From the NCBI GenBank assembly GCA_001939145.1, contig LSRX01000671.1, positions 174,322-238,321 on the forward strand: a DNA stretch of 64,000 nucleotides, in the 5' to 3' direction. Source of the DNA: Symbiodinium microadriaticum (Eukaryota; Sar; Dinophyceae; Suessiales; Symbiodiniaceae). The notes beneath the pieces are model-generated. The model worked only from the letters and a program-made list of their open reading frames with translations, did no database searches and had not been told where the DNA came from. Positions 10,667 through 50,418 of this stretch are shown piece by piece. The translations under genes and the position numbers were made by a program. Numbering within the stretch: the stretch's first letter is position 1; the number at the start of each line of letters is the position of its first letter.

Positions 10667-11494
10667 CTTGTGGATGTTCTGGGCCGAAATTTTCAGGAGC
10701 TACGTAGGGCTTGAGACAGCCGCAGCGTTCATGACCACAACCCCCTTATTATCGTCCGCTGCAACTCATCTCCAAACCCAGCCGGCCAAACCCGGAGCAA
10801 CTCCGTAGTGGAGCAACTCTGTGATCTTACAGTATGCATCTGGCAAAGAAAAATCCGTTCAGGTTTCGGATGTAATGGTTAGGGTGGTGCACGGGTGGTG
10901 CACGGGGACCACGATGGGCAAGGAGTCAGTGTATGCCAGTTTATTCGCAGTTTTGCGCAGGACATGGCACTCTGCCCATTCTTCCCGAACCGACATTACT
11001 TGGGAAGGGGAATGCTTCCAATTCAAACTCTAAACCCCAAATCTCCAAAGCCAAATTAGGCTCAAACCCTAAATTGCCCTACACCCCCCTATGGCCCTAT
11101 GTCCCTCACACGACAACCCAAACCCTCTTTTGCGTCACCCCCCGGAAGGAGCCAGACGGTGTTCTGACCCCTGTCGGGACCCAAGTGCTTTCCTTCTAAG
11201 GTCTTCTACGGCAGTTGCTCGGTCTGGTAGAATCTTTCAGGGGGTTCTGGGGAATTTTTCAGATTACGATGGAACGGCTTAGGATGTCAGGGGAAGTCCG
11301 ATTCCCTGCACCAAATTCTAAAACTCCATTCAAGCCAGTTGGTTCCAGCATGAAGGACCGACGATCGAAACGCACCACGTCAGTAAGCCCCGATTTCCCA
11401 AGCCTAGGTCCTCCGACTTCTGCAAGACATGCCGATCTCCGATTGGGCCGTGGCAGACTGGCCCCTCTGCTGAGATCCGACGCAGGTCTACTGT

Positions 11495-11594
11495 AGGGGC
11501 CTAAATAATTACCAATACTGTCTTGGGGGTTTGTTATTTTAATTATAGTATAATGGGCCCCAAAACCCTATTCTAACTATAAAGGCCCTATATT
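11495..11594. repeat. Hairpin element, family A
   Basis: AGGGGCCTAAATAATTACCA at the left, and CCCCAAAACCCTATTCTAAC with AAGGCCC at the right, enclose an AT-rich centre of ATTATAGTATAAT type. The arms are less perfect than in the 7481 copy. Confidence 0.75.
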
Positions 11595-11887
11595 AGGGGT
11601 GCAGCATCATCCACCTTGATCATGAAGCACGTGTTTTTCGCGCCCTGAATCAAGACAACAGCTTGGTATATCCGTGGAGTCAGAGCAGCCCTCAAAATCT
11701 CAACATTGGAACACGGCCTAAATTCCTCAAGCCGCCCGCTACCAGCACTGTAAACCCCCTTCACTTAAAGTGCGCGCAGCTTCAAAACACACTTCCAGCC
11801 CCGTAGACGCCTCCGCCTGAGGAAGCACCGGCTGTTCTCTCTCAGCCTGTACTCCCCCTCCTTCAAAAGAACAAGCCAGCCTAACAT

Positions 11888-11991
11888 GGCGCCTAAATAC
11901 CATTTTGGGAGTCCTTATTATATATAGTCATATAGTCTGTTTGCCTTAACAAAACCCTATTCTAACGACTATTCTAACGGCCCCTGTATTA
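11888..11991. repeat. Diverged hairpin element, family A
   Basis: GGCGCCTAAATACCATTTTG at the left and AAAACCCTATTCTAACGACT with CGGCCCC at the right. The ATTCTAACG word is repeated at the right end. An AT-rich centre lies between the arms. Confidence 0.65.
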
Positions 11992-12124
11992 AACCCATCC
12001 CTTTTTTGAAAAAGGATCTCCTTCCTGGACTTCAACGATCCGCGCCTCAGGGACATCTTGGAGAGCCTCTGCTTCCAAGAAACTCCGGGGATCCCCGGGA
12101 AAGGGTTCGGGCCTATAGACGGAT

Positions 12125-12196
12125 GTAGCAGTAGTAGTAGTAGTAGTAGTAGTCGTCGTCGTCGTCGTCGTCGTCGTCGTAGTAGTAGTAGTAGTA
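12125..12196. repeat. GTA/GTC trinucleotide microsatellite
   Basis: A run of GTA units, then GTC units, then GTA again. Frames through it are polythreonine or similar on the other strand and are not genes. Confidence 0.9.
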
Positions 12197-13897
12197 GGAG
12201 GGCCGTCTAGGAGTAACGCAGGGGTCGGCGTTAGCTGGTAGGAGTGTGCCATCTCCCCTTGTGGCTGGAAAATGACGAGACTTCGAATGCAGACATCTAA
12301 GTATACGAGGCCACCACCGCCTTCGGGCTCAGGGAATACTCCGCAGAATACAAGTTAGTCAAAGGGCTCATGAGTTGTAGAGCTCGCCGAGGACTCATGT
12401 TACTGGGCGTCTAGGTCCTGAGCTTTTGGCGTTGTAGGGCTGTAGGGTTTCTGATGATGGTACCTGGATGCAAAGGGGCGAGGGTTTTGCGAAACAACTA
12501 AGACTAAGACCCAAGACAGAGCAGTCAGAAGAGTAGCAAAGGTGGGTACTTCGTACAGTCCAAGTTGGCTTTTCACCATGTTCGTAAACGGCGAACGGAA
12601 GGGTAAGAACTATCCTCGACTGCGGTGACGTTGGCGTTCGCGGCAGGTTGTGAGACTCGGTGTTATGCGATACTAGTAAGAAGAATCTCGGGATAGGGTT
12701 AAGGGCTGGTTCATTATTATTATTATTGCGATTATTAGGGGCATGATTGCTTGTATGCAAAAAATGCCCCAAGCCTTGAAGGGAGCCATAGTGGAAAAGA
12801 GGCCCCAGGTGTAGCCGGCGGCGCTCCCCCGCTTCATGCAGCAGGGTTAGCCAAAACTATGGTACGTAAATAATACAATCATTAGGGATGATGCGGTTCG
12901 GGATATTACTGTGAACTAAGACTCACCACGCTAGCTTTTTCAATTCGAGCGGCTATGGACCACTGTGGGGTCGTGACCCATTCAAGGAGTCTCCGAGGAG
13001 TGATGCGCCCCAAACCCAAACCCCCCAGACCCGTGACCCAGCATCTAAAAACACCAACCTTAGCCTTGAAGCCCTGAGTTTTCGAAGCCTTAATGCCACC
13101 ATATGATTCGATCCGCAGCCTGCGTGCTCAAAGCAGATTTTCACGCTTTCTCAGCTGTCTTTGCCGCTTGGGTGTGCTTCAGAAGGGTGTTGGGCACCTT
13201 CAGAACCCAATGCCCAGTGAAGCCCCAAACCCGAATCCCTAAATCCTTAGCCCTGAACCCCTACACCGTAAACCCTAGGCCCTAGGCCCTAAGCCCTAAA
13301 CACGAAGCCCTAAATAAACCCTGAACCCGCAGCGGCGGGATCCTGAACATGAGGCATATTGCGTGGCTAGCAGGTATGGGGCTGTTGCTGGTATGTAGTT
13401 TTTGAGACTTCATTTTGGGGTGTAGGACGTAGGGTTCCTTCTCAAGCTTTGAGACTTCCTGTTGGGGTGTAGGATTAGGGTTCCTTCTCAAGCTTATTTT
13501 GGTGTGAGCTGCCGGGGAGGGTATCAGTTTGATGTGGACCTGTTGACTCCATGAGCTGCTTGTTCATGATCTTGTTGTACTGACGACTACGTAAGTAGAG
13601 CCGATAAAGGTCAAGACACTGTGAAAGGTTAGCTTCCTGGGCGCTTGGCTTGTAGAACCCAATGAACACTAGCATGTGCCCTTGAGCTTCGGCACCAGAC
13701 ATAGGGTGTGCACGCCTTAAGTAGTAAGACCTCAGCGTTAGTCTTCCCATCCCCATGTAAGCCCTAAGCCGGACAATCCTAACTCCAGGCGCTCGTTGCT
13801 GTGCGATTATGAATCTCCAAGATTGGAACGAAAACCTTAACCCTAAACCCTATAAGCCCTAAAGTTTGCGACGCTTCGAGGCCAGATCCCTGCAGCC

Positions 13898-41001
<27,104 letters not shown>

Positions 41002-41658
41002 GGGGTCGGGGGCTTCCTGTTTCGAAGGGAAGTTGAGAGGACCACCAACACCAGTATGTTTAATGACTCTTGTAGCGGTCCCTACGATTTCCCTTGCATG
41101 GTTTGAAGTGAATTCGCGCCCAGAAGGGCCTCCCCGGAAATGTCTGGGAGGCCTCTACCTCAGATCCTACCTCAAAGTTGGAATGCCGGACCTTTAGACT
41201 CTAGCCCCAATATCTCTTCCACATGTACACCATGGCTATGAACAGCTCAGCGCGACATCCCGAATTCTGTTGAGATTCATGCGGTCCTGAGGGTAATCGG
41301 CGCTTCTTTCCTGCGATGGGCCTGTCTCGATTGCCGCGGCAAGCCTGTCGTCGACAGATCCGGCGTATGCGGGCCGAAACGAAAACTAGGCAGGTCCTGA
41401 GCCCTAAGCGCTATAAGCCCTGAAAAAAAGCCCCGAAACCCTAAACCCAAACCAATTACGATTCAGGTAGTATGCCTAATGTCGGGGCTTGGGCTTCTCG
41501 CATCGGGAGTACCAGTATAATCAGTTTCTTTTGCGATCCTGCTGGGTTTCTCTTTGATTGTGTTTAGGAAAATTTGGGACATCCTAAACCCTAAACCCTA
41601 AGCTGTACAATGTGTAGGGTTACATTATATGTTTGCTTTATGGCGTGTTATATATATA

Positions 41659-41739
<81 letters not shown>

Positions 41740-42425
41740 CGCCTGTATATGGTCATAACATGCTGCTGTGTGCTATTTTCTGTTATGTGGTCCCTGACTC
41801 CTTGACGCAAGTCTGCATGTCGCGTTAAATGTTGAGAGCTGTCAGGACTGCAGGCTAATGCAGGGGATGTGAAAGCTGAGAGACGGCCAACTTCGCTCTT
41901 ACGCGGGGCTTGGGATTCAGGACTTGGGGCTTAGGGTAGGGCTGTGATTCAATAGACCCAAGCAAATATCCGGCTTGTAAAGCCGGGAAACACAACAACC
42001 TTCCAGTAAAGAAGCCCAGGAAGAGCTGTGGCTTCGAATCTGTTTGTGACGATGTGCAGGCCATTAGGGTTTTTCAATCCTAGACGGTTTGGGAAAGGGG
42101 TCGGAGCTTTAGGGTTTAGGCTTGCAATTCGGAGCTTCCGAGCTTGCTCTCGGGATGCTTGAAGATTTTGAGACAACCGGCAGGAGACTTGCACCCTAAG
42201 CCGAGCCTGGACCGCAGAAAACGAGTTCTTTTCAGTAGGTGGCTCAGAAGCCAGAGCCTCTGAGCCCTTCAAAACGCCCATTCGGGCGAGTTGAGGCACA
42301 GTTAGACATTGAAGCCCATACCCGGAAGAATCCCAAGCCCTCAAGCCTGAACCCTGAAAGCAAACGTCCGCAACTCTTTCCAAAAACCCGAAGCCCAGAA
42401 ATCCTCAGCCCTACTACGCACCGAT

Positions 42426-42470
42426 AACCTCACCTGGCTCGTCCGAGAGTGAGCGCCGAAACTCCCAAAA
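42426..42470 (+). repeat. Dispersed motif
   Basis: AACCTCACCTGGCTCGTCCG then AGAGTGAGCGCCGAAACTCC. It is in the same + orientation as the other copies. Confidence 0.7.
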
Positions 42471-43234
42471 TAGAAGCCCTTGCGCCTAAAGTCATGATGA
42501 CCCCTGAAGATGCGTTGCTAAAGGCGAGACTTCCGCATTCCAGGATCCGACAAAACTTCCGAACACATCGGGCACCTAAACGTCTTTAGGAAAGGATGCG
42601 ATTGTTTGGGATCTCTACTAAGATCCCTCAGCCTGATTGTCCGAAACCACCACATCCCAGACCCCTAAGCGTTGGAACCCGTGGGCTTTTCAAAAGACCT
42701 GTTGGGTGCGATCTGTTTCATTGATGCGGTGTGGGTTGTGCGTATTTTGTCTTAACGGGTGAGCCTTTTACACTGCTTTTGTTTTTTACCACAATGTTCT
42801 TTGTAGGGTGTAGTTTTTCTGCAGGGTTTCCGTGTTGTTGGGCATTTTGACGTTGTATTATTGGGTTCGGAGTGTAATTATCGAAGATTCCTACGGTCCT
42901 TGAATCAAGGGTCGAGGAACTTGTTTAGGGGTTTCGGGTTGTAAGGCTTAGGAGCTTAGTGTTGTGGGTTTCCTAAAACCCTAAATTTAAACTCCAACAC
43001 CCTAAACCCTAGATCCTTAAACCATTTCGGACACCCTAAACCCTAAACCCCAAAAGGAAAATACCCGTTTCGGAGAGAAGGTCGGGTTTTCACGGTACAC
43101 GCCCGAGCTGGCCTTGGGAGGTTTTGGCGCACCTGCTGTGTGCCGGGCGCACAGACACCCAAAGCGATTTCTGTGTTTGTTAAATTTAGGGTTTAGGTTT
43201 TTAGGGTTTAGGGCGTTTAGGGTTTAGGGCTCCA

Positions 43235-43428
43235 GGCATAGGATTTTAAATGTAGGGGCCTCAANCCGCACGGCTACTCGCACACGCAGCCGTCAGAAAC
43301 CAGGCATAGGATTTTAAATGTAGGGGCCTCAATAACTAGAGTAGGGTTTTGGGGGATATTATACTTTAATCATAATATGGAACCCTCCCCCAAAAATAAC
43401 GTAGATAATTATCAAGGCCCCTATAGTA
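43235..43428. repeat. Family A hairpin with duplicated left end
   Basis: The element at 43320-43428 has GGGGCCTCAATAACTAGAGT at the left and GATAATTATCAAGGCCCC at the right. Its left flank, CAGGCATAGGATTTTAAATG then TAGGGGCCTCAA, also occurs at 43235-43264, next to the single N at 43265. This suggests a partial duplication or a local assembly join. Confidence 0.75.
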
Positions 43429-44159
43429 CGCCATAAACCTCGGAAGCCCTCCAAAGCCTTGAAATCTCAAGTCTGACAGCTCAAGATTCCTGGAGGCTTT
43501 AGTGGTGAGTCTTGAGTTCCGAGTCTTCATGCCCCAAGAGCTACACACCCTAAACCCTACATCCTAAATCCTAAAACCCCAACCCCTTCTAAGCACCGAG
43601 CCCGAAACCCGAAGGACCTAAACTCCAAAACCCGCAATGAAAAACACTGAAAGAAGCGGCAGCCTACCCGAAACCTGGTTCAGGGTTTCGAGTTGTCATT
43701 TTTGTGGCCCAAATTTAAACAAGAGTCTTTGGGTTTAAGTTTTTGGGGATTTGGTCCACTGGTTAAGGTCCACCGGTTAAGGACCTCCAAAGAGTATAGC
43801 ACACCACCGGTTTGGTGACACGCCCAAGTAAAATGCTGACAAGACGACGCCGCGACCATGACCCGTGCCTTGATCGTACGGTTCTTGCTGCTGTCGAATA
43901 TAGCAGCTTCGAGAGTTTAGTGCTTTTTTGCGCTGAGCCGTCCTCTTGTCACTCGTTCTAAGAGCCTACCTTGTTGTCCAAATCTTTCATTCCCTAAACC
44001 TTAAACCCCTAACCTCACCTCCGTCTCTTTCTCTGAGGCTGAGCACTTCCTCGCTCGCGGAGAGGCTGCACAAGCCCTCCACAAGCGGGGCAGGAGGGAG
44101 CCGGGGTTTGTACGAGTTTAGGGTTTAGGGTTGAGGGTGTTGGGTTTAGAGTTTTGGTT

Positions 44160-44400
44160 TTGGGGCTTACGGTATATGTTGTCGGGTTTTTTGAACCTCT
44201 GTTCTGGGTTTTAAAGTGTACAGGATATGTTGTCGGGTCTTTTGAACACTTGTGTCGAGTTTATGGTTGGCACTTTATGTTGTCGGGCCTTTTGAACCAT
44301 TGTTTTGGGTTTTGGTTTACAGTATATGTTGTCGGGCCTTTTGAACCTTGGTTTGGGTTTAAGTTTATGGTGGGCAGTATATGTTGTCGGGCTTTAAACA
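44160..44400. repeat. Minisatellite of 55-60 bp units
   Basis: ATATGTTGTCGGGYCTTTTGAAC-type units recur five times (near 44173, 44226, 44275, 44325 and 44380), separated by GGTTTTGGGTTTA-type sequence. The open frame through it is repeat translation. Confidence 0.85.
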
Positions 44401-44797
44401 GGATTGTATAATGTTCTGCGGTCCTACAGTTTAAAGGGCTTTTTCAAAGGCTTGCTGTGGCCTTGGCTAGGCTTCCGTGGTAGGGGTCCAACCAAGTAGC
44501 AATAGTGGCAGTCGTAGTCGCAGTGACCAAGATGACACATGATACTTAGGATCGTGATAAAAAGGTGTATAATGGCAGCAAGAAGCATTAGCAAGGACAG
44601 CAACGACAATCGCGACAATCTTGATGACAATAGTGGTAATATTCGCGAATCAGATTTCCAATAATCAGAATACCAATAATCATGATAGTGACGGTCGTAC
44701 CGGCAACTGCTTGGTTTAGCAGTCACGATATTCGTACGAAGAAGACCTTAAACCCTGGACCCTAGACCCTATACCCAAAGCCCTAATCGATTCTCAG

Positions 44798-45921
44798 GGC
44801 TGCCTCGGTGGCCGTCTTCGCTCCCTTCTGTCACCCCGCGCTGCGCGCCGTGGGTTCCCTGGAGGACGTGGCAACCCGGGCGTGAAGTTGGGGGCTTTAA
44901 AGGGCTTGAAGGGGTTTTAGGGTTTAGGTTTTAGGCTGCTGCAGCCCCTGCTCAAAAAAAAGGGGTTTCAGTAATTTAGGGTTTGGGGTTTAGGTTTTAG
45001 CCCCCCTCTTGACCGGGCGAGCTCGGTTCAAGCCTGTGGAAAAGGGTAGAGGGGCTGCTGCACTAAGCTGGTTAGTATGAGTGCCAAATTTCATAATCCA
45101 GGTCCTTGTGTGAGCTCCAGGGCCGGTCTTTCTTGGGGTCTCTGCGCAAAAAGGCAAAGCCAAACGTGTAGGCACGGATGGGAGGCTTACGTTTTCAGTA
45201 AACCCTAACCCTAAACCCTAAACCCTCCTAAACCCTAAACCCTAAACCCAAAAAAAAACCCTAAACCCTGGGAGTATTGAAAACCTTGGTTCTAGCAGGT
45301 TGGTTTGCACTTCGAACCCACGTAGTTTCATGGTTTCGGCCAGTTTCGGGATGAAGAGTTCCATGAAGCCGAGAAGGTCTTGAATGCAAGAATCCGGGTT
45401 GGTTTGAAACGGATTGGGGTTTTCGGTTTTTGAGCTGCCGAACTTCGTAGTCACCCCTTAGCATTATGCGGTGGTGTAAGTAGGTGAGACCCCAGGCCGT
45501 GTGATTGTATTCAGGCAAATACCCCGACGCCTTAGGGCGTTAGGGTTTAGGGTTCAGGGTTTAGGGGTTTATTCTGGGGGACTCTCGACTCTGAGCCGGC
45601 ATATGCCCAGCCCCTCAAGCACTCAGCTCTGAGCCCTCGTGATCCCATGGCTGAACCATCAGCTCGAAACTCCTCTCGAGAAGCCCTAAACCACTGAACC
45701 CTAAGCTTTTTCCCACAACCACCAGAAGCCCAACCTCCTGTGGAGTCGTTGTCCTTGTAAAGATTCTTGAACCCCTAATCGCAAACCATCCATATATAGA
45801 TATATATATATATATATATAATATATATATATATAGACAGATAGATAGATAGGTATGTGTATATATATATATGTATAAACACCAATCCCAGGTCTACAAT
45901 GCGGCGCTGGGTATCACGGAG
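44798..45921 (+). other. Two candidate exons of an unidentified gene
   Basis: 44798-44881 follows TTCTCAG, encodes AASVAVFAPFCHPALRAVGS and more, and ends at a GTGAAG donor. 45892-45921 follows CCCAG, could encode VYNAALGITE, and ends at a canonical GTGAGT donor. The phase between the two does not clearly agree with those readings. I do not recognise the product. Confidence 0.3.
45197..45268. repeat. CCCTAAA telomere-type repeat
   Basis: About nine CCCTAAA units with an A-rich interruption. Confidence 0.9.
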
Positions 45922-46211
45922 GTGAGTGCCCTTTGAGTTTTTGGTTGGTTTCAGGTGGTAGGGTTTTCGGATAGAAAGCTCGAGTTTTGGGTTTAGGGGC
46001 CAGTCGGGATGAAATCTGGTGCATGCTGAGGATGCAGAGCTTTTGGTAGTTGAGGATGATGAGGAGAAGGATGCTCATGGTCTCTATCCTTGGAAGCAGC
46101 ACCACAATCATCATCGTAACTGCGCTGGCAACTGTTGGAACATCTCAAGTACTGCTCTAAACCCCAAAGCCCGGAACCCGAACCCCTTTGACCTTATACC
46201 CCCGCACCGTA

Positions 46212-46252
46212 GATCTTGCCCAAGCTGTGAGAGTCGAAGCCCTACACCCTAA
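46212..46252 (+). repeat. Dispersed motif (diverged)
   Basis: ATCTTGCCCAAGCTGTGAGA then GTCGAAGCCCTA matches the consensus end. Confidence 0.55.
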
Positions 46253-46406
46253 TCTCGAATACTTAAAACCAAAAAAACCTTACAGTAGAAGCCAAAAAGT
46301 TGAAGCATCATTCTCCTCATGCCCTGAAGGTAGAGTACACGGGATCCCAGCACGAATCATCCTAAAACCATGTTCCAACTTTCTGAGAATCACTCCAACC
46401 CGGACT

Positions 46407-46510
46407 CCAACCCTAAACCCTATAACCCTAAACCCTGAACCCTAAACCCTATAAACCTTAAACCCTAAACCTTCAACCCTCAACACTGAACCTTAAACCC
46501 CAAACCCCGA
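46407..46510. repeat. CCCTAAA telomere-type repeat
   Basis: A dozen CCCTAAA-like units with increasing divergence to the right. Confidence 0.85.
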
Positions 46511-46559
46511 ACACTGAAGCCTGAACTCTGGGACTGGTGGTTGAGAGGCCAGCAGCAAG

Positions 46560-46907
46560 ATGGCCACGGCCATGCTCCACAGGGCGCTGGTCTGGAGGTC
46601 TGGCCCCGGATCGCGCGCTATCCGGGCCTTAGGATTTAGAAGTTGGGGGTTTAGGATAGGGTTTCAGCTGCAGAAAAGGGTTTTAGGACTTAGGATTTGG
46701 AAGTTGGGGGTTTAGGATAGCTGCAGAAAAGGGCTTTAGGATAGAGTTAAATGTGTCTTTGAGGAATGTTGGCATTTGCAAATCTCTCAGCCCCGAGCCC
46801 AAACCCCCCAAGCCCGAAGCCTTTGTGGTGTTTCAGAAGATTGTTGAGTTGAAGATCCTCGACCTCCGCGGGAAGGGTACTGTTCGTGAGGGTTTGGGGT
46901 TTAGGGT
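46560..46907 (+). other. Candidate first exon with targeting-like leader, and a second exon
   Basis: An ATG at 46560 opens MATAMLHRALVWRSGPGSRA followed by IR, an Arg-rich, acid-free leader like a mitochondrial presequence. It ends at a possible GC donor near 46625. A second open piece near 46843-46896 reads KIVELKILDLRGKGTVRE, but its acceptor breaks the AG|G rule. Between them is a tandemly duplicated TTAGGATTT-type segment (46625-46745). I cannot name the gene. Confidence 0.22.
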
Positions 46908-46999
46908 TGAGAGATAGGTGGATGGGGGTTCAGACAATGGCCTGTACATGTACACTTCACCGTGTACCTAGTTCCCAGTGGAAAGATGGAGTAGAGACG

Positions 47000-47008
<9 letters not shown>

Positions 47009-47042
<34 letters not shown>

Positions 47043-47175
47043 GCCCCAATCAAGGGCCGGGGGGCCTGACCAGCCCCTTTAGCTTGAAGGAAGAAGAAGA
47101 AGAGAGAGAGAGAGAGAGACAGAGAGACAGAGAGACAGAGAGAGGGGCAAGCAAGCAAGCAAGAGAGAGAGAGGG
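47009..47175. repeat. GA microsatellites
   Basis: Three AG/GA-rich runs with GACA and CAAG variants. A further GA run is at 47357-47379. Frames here are repeat translation. Confidence 0.9.
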
Positions 47176-48149
47176 GTGTTCCCGACACCAAGGCTGAAAC
47201 AGGAAGAAAGGCAGGATGCCGCCTCAGACGATCCAAGGGCCCCGGATCACATCTGAGGCAGCCGGGCAGGTAGCTTTCCCCTTGTTGCCGTAGCCCGGTC
47301 TTAACACAGCGTCTTGTTCCTTCCCGAGCTGGCCTGTGGCCGCGCAGACCGGTGTGGAGAGAGAGAGAGAGAGAGAGAGCGAGAGAAAGATGTATTTTAG
47401 ACTGTTAGGCAAAGAGCCAGCACTGCTTTCACGTTACTCGGGACATTCCGACAATGGGTTCTTGCAGTATCAGTTGCCCGGTAACTAGAAGCATGACCCA
47501 GAGACGAGATTTTCTAAGCCCCAAGCTCCGAAAACTGGACACGAGGCCAATGCCGGCCCGCTATGCAGCGCGCGCACTTGCCGATCCGCGGATCGCACTA
47601 ACCTTTCCTTGCCTTAGGTGGTGTTGTTTTAAGACAGACTGTTCAACAACGATTTTTTGAGGATTGAGTAGTCTTGAAGTTAAGAAACGGTATTGTGTGA
47701 GGGTGTTTGGGGGTTTGGGGCCTCAGAAGGCTTTGGTCCGAGCGTCCAACCCTGGCACTTAGCAAAAAGCAGTAGATCCGCTTAGCTTAAAGCCCCCGCA
47801 ACAAACTCAAGCTCTGGACGGTTTGGATATGCACATCGTCGACCTGTTGAGTGCCTTGACCCCAGCCCTGAAACCCGCAACCCTAAACCCGAAGCCAAAA
47901 CCTTCCACCCCTGCAGCAACATGGCCCCAATCAGCAAGGGTTCCTGGTGCGCGGAATTCGGGGAGCTTGAGCTCAAGTAAGGTATCATAACATGGACCGC
48001 ACTGCAAGCAACCGGGTCTCTTTGCTGGTTCACTCTGACTATCGAACCCGAGCCCTAATGTACCTCCCGAATGCAGGCTTAAACCCTAAACCCTAACCCA
48101 GCATTTATGAGTCGGAGAATCTGCTGACTCGCCCATGGCGTTCGACGTA

Positions 48150-48190
48150 TTTGAATCCTCGCCCGGCTTGTCCCAGTTGTGAGTGCTGAA
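48150..48190 (+). repeat. Dispersed motif
   Basis: CTCGCCCGGCTTGTCCCAGT then TGTGAGTGCTGAAACCCTAA. It is followed directly by telomere-like sequence. Confidence 0.75.
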
Positions 48191-48435
48191 ACCCTAACCA
48201 AGTTGCAGGGCATAGACCCTACACCCCACACCCCACACAAAGCCATGAGTCCTAAAGCCGAAGCCGAGTTCACAGCCGAGTCGAGAACGGCATAAAAACA
48301 CGTGTAGCACAAGAGGGGTAGCAGGGAGGGCGTGGAGCCCAGGGGTTTAAACAAAAGCTACTGGGTCCTAAACCCTACCCTGCCTAAGCCCCTAAGCCTA
48401 AAGCCGTAAACCCTAAACTGGGGGAGCTTCCCTTG

Positions 48436-48490
48436 TTTCACGCCGACTCGCAAGACCTCGCCTGGCTTGCCCAAGTTGTGAGAGCGTAAA
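48436..48490 (+). repeat. Dispersed motif, long copy
   Basis: TTTCACGCCGACTCGCAAGA then CCTCGCCTGGCTTGCCCAAG and TTGTGAGAGC, the best partner of 15409-15475. It is followed by CCCTAAA units. Confidence 0.8.
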
Positions 48491-48574
48491 CCCTAAACCC
48501 TTCTTTTTTTTAAAGAAAACCAAACATACACTCTGCAATGCAGGCTCGTCCGTGCTAGGTAGGAAAAGACCCCA

Positions 48575-49020
48575 AACCCTGAACCCTAAACCCCTGAACC
48601 CTCAACCCCTAAACCCCCAACCCCTAAACCCCTAAACCCCCAAACCCTGAACCCTAAACCCCTAAACCCCCAAATCCTAAACCCTAAGCTGTGATCCTTC
48701 TTTAAAGAGCCCAGGCCCCGCATTCTTTCGACTCCGAGTCGCCCCGAGACGCGCCGAGACGGCGCTTCGCGCTGCGCCCGCCTTGGACTTCACGGACTTC
48801 GGGCTTTTGGGGGTTTAGGGTTTAAGGGGGTTAGGATTTAAGGGTTTTAGGGTTTAGGGGGCTTTTGGGCGTCTAGGGCCGGTAAGGGTTTAAGGGTTTT
48901 AGGGTGTAGGTGGTTAGGGTTTAGAGGGTTAGGGGTTTAAGGGTTATAAGGTTTAAGGGGTTTAGGGGGTTAGGGTTTAGGGGGTTTAGGGTTGAGGGGT
49001 TTAGGGGGGTTTTAGGGGTC
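48575..49020. repeat. Opposed telomere-type arrays
   Basis: 48575-48690 is CCCCTAAA-type; 48805-49020 is GGGTTTAGGG-type. They face each other around a GC-rich centre (48,700-48,800), so the segment could fold as one large imperfect hairpin. Confidence 0.85.
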
Positions 49021-49413
49021 TATGATTATAGGGGTTTCTTTGGAGACTGTGGGAGGTGTTTACATAGGCATTTGGGGAGGCCTTGGGGGGTTTCCTAGCC
49101 TGAACCTCAACGGGATGTTGCCTGTACTTAGCAGACTGTTCATCCCGGTATCGCTTTATCGGAGCTCCGCCGCTTTTCGGAGCTCAGGGTTTGCGGAGCT
49201 CCGGATTTAAGGGGTTGACTGGGGAGCCGCTCTTATGAGCAGGCACATGCGCATGCGAGCATTGCTGTTGACTAGTTTGGTGGCATGAGTTTGAGAGGTT
49301 GGACAGAGCGGGGATCGCCTACATGAACAGTACTCCTTGAAAGCTGATAGCAGTTAAGCTCCTGCATTCGGCTTCAGTTCGATCGATCCTGTTTTTTTTT
49401 CCGCCGTGCCCAG

Positions 49414-50380
49414 GTTTGCCACGCTGGTGGAAACCAAGGACCTGGCCGCAGTCCGGAATCTCACAGCCGACAGCAAGATCATGCAACCAGTCGCCAAACG
49501 AAGTGCAGATTCTTTTTGGGTTTTTTCAGCACACCACGCGACCACTCGAGTGGTGTAGAGCTGACATGCTGCAATGCCTTATTGCTTAGCAACCCTGAAC
49601 GGAGCACACCAATGGTCTGCGGTCAAGCGCAACGACAACGCTCAAACAGGAAGCTCATCGAACCGGACATTTACAGCAATGGAGGGCCAAACCTGAAACC
49701 ATCCTGCATACACCCCGCACTTCATGCGGCGGACCCTTTTTTGGTGCGGGCAGCATAGCAGGCCTCAAGAAGAACAGGGTAGTGGGTCCATCATAGTTAA
49801 GGGACCCTCCAGAGGAGACAATTACGAGCTATTCAGGCCTGCATGGGATGGTGCGACTCCCGCCACTTCTGAGAAGTGCTGAACTCATTGAAATTGAAAT
49901 GTGCGAGCTGAGCCCTTCCGACTCGGAAACCCGGGAGGACCACTACAAGGAGCAGAACTTCCCGCTGGATGCCATGCGCTTGAAGCCTCCTGTCTGATCG
50001 TGCGGGCGAGGAAGAGATCGGTCAGGCTGAAAATGGCTTCAGGCTTGTGGGGTTCGCGCTGAGAGGTTGCAGAAGGGGCAGCAAGAACACTTAGTAGGGT
50101 TTCAGGATGAGCCAGAAGCGCAGTTACGAGTTGTCCAGTATACTGACAGGCTGCTCTTTCGCACCACGCAACGGCTTACTGGCCTTACATGCTAACTAGA
50201 CCCTGACGCCACCCTACAAAACACGAGCCTTCAAACAGAGGCACTATAACTGTACGACAGTCACGGACACGTGCGAGCCCTCCGGAGAGTAATGGGGAGC
50301 GCAGGGAAGCGCTGGCAAAGGCTCCCGAATTGCTGTTCGCCAGTCCGAAAGTAATAAGAATGATACTAACAAACAAGAAT

Positions 50381-50418
<38 letters not shown>

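Larger units (their letters stand above)
8690..13897. other. Intergenic region dominated by repeats and hairpin elements
   Basis: About 5.2 kb upstream of beta-tubulin without a gene I can support. It contains family A elements, a 182-bp tandem duplication, a long family C hairpin, a family B element and a GTA/GTC trinucleotide array at about 12,125-12,196. Telomere-type runs are also present. Open frames of 60-125 codons exist on both strands but lack domains. The best coding-looking piece is at about 10,820-11,030, unassigned. Confidence 0.5.
41002..44797. other. Region after beta-tubulin without a supported gene
   Basis: Contains a TA/TG microsatellite (41650-41740), a dispersed-motif copy (42426-42470), a family A element (43320-43428), one undetermined base (43265) and TTTAGGG runs. 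It also holds a 55-60 bp minisatellite at 44160-44400. Frames of 60-144 codons exist on both strands but none has a recognisable domain. Confidence 0.5.
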
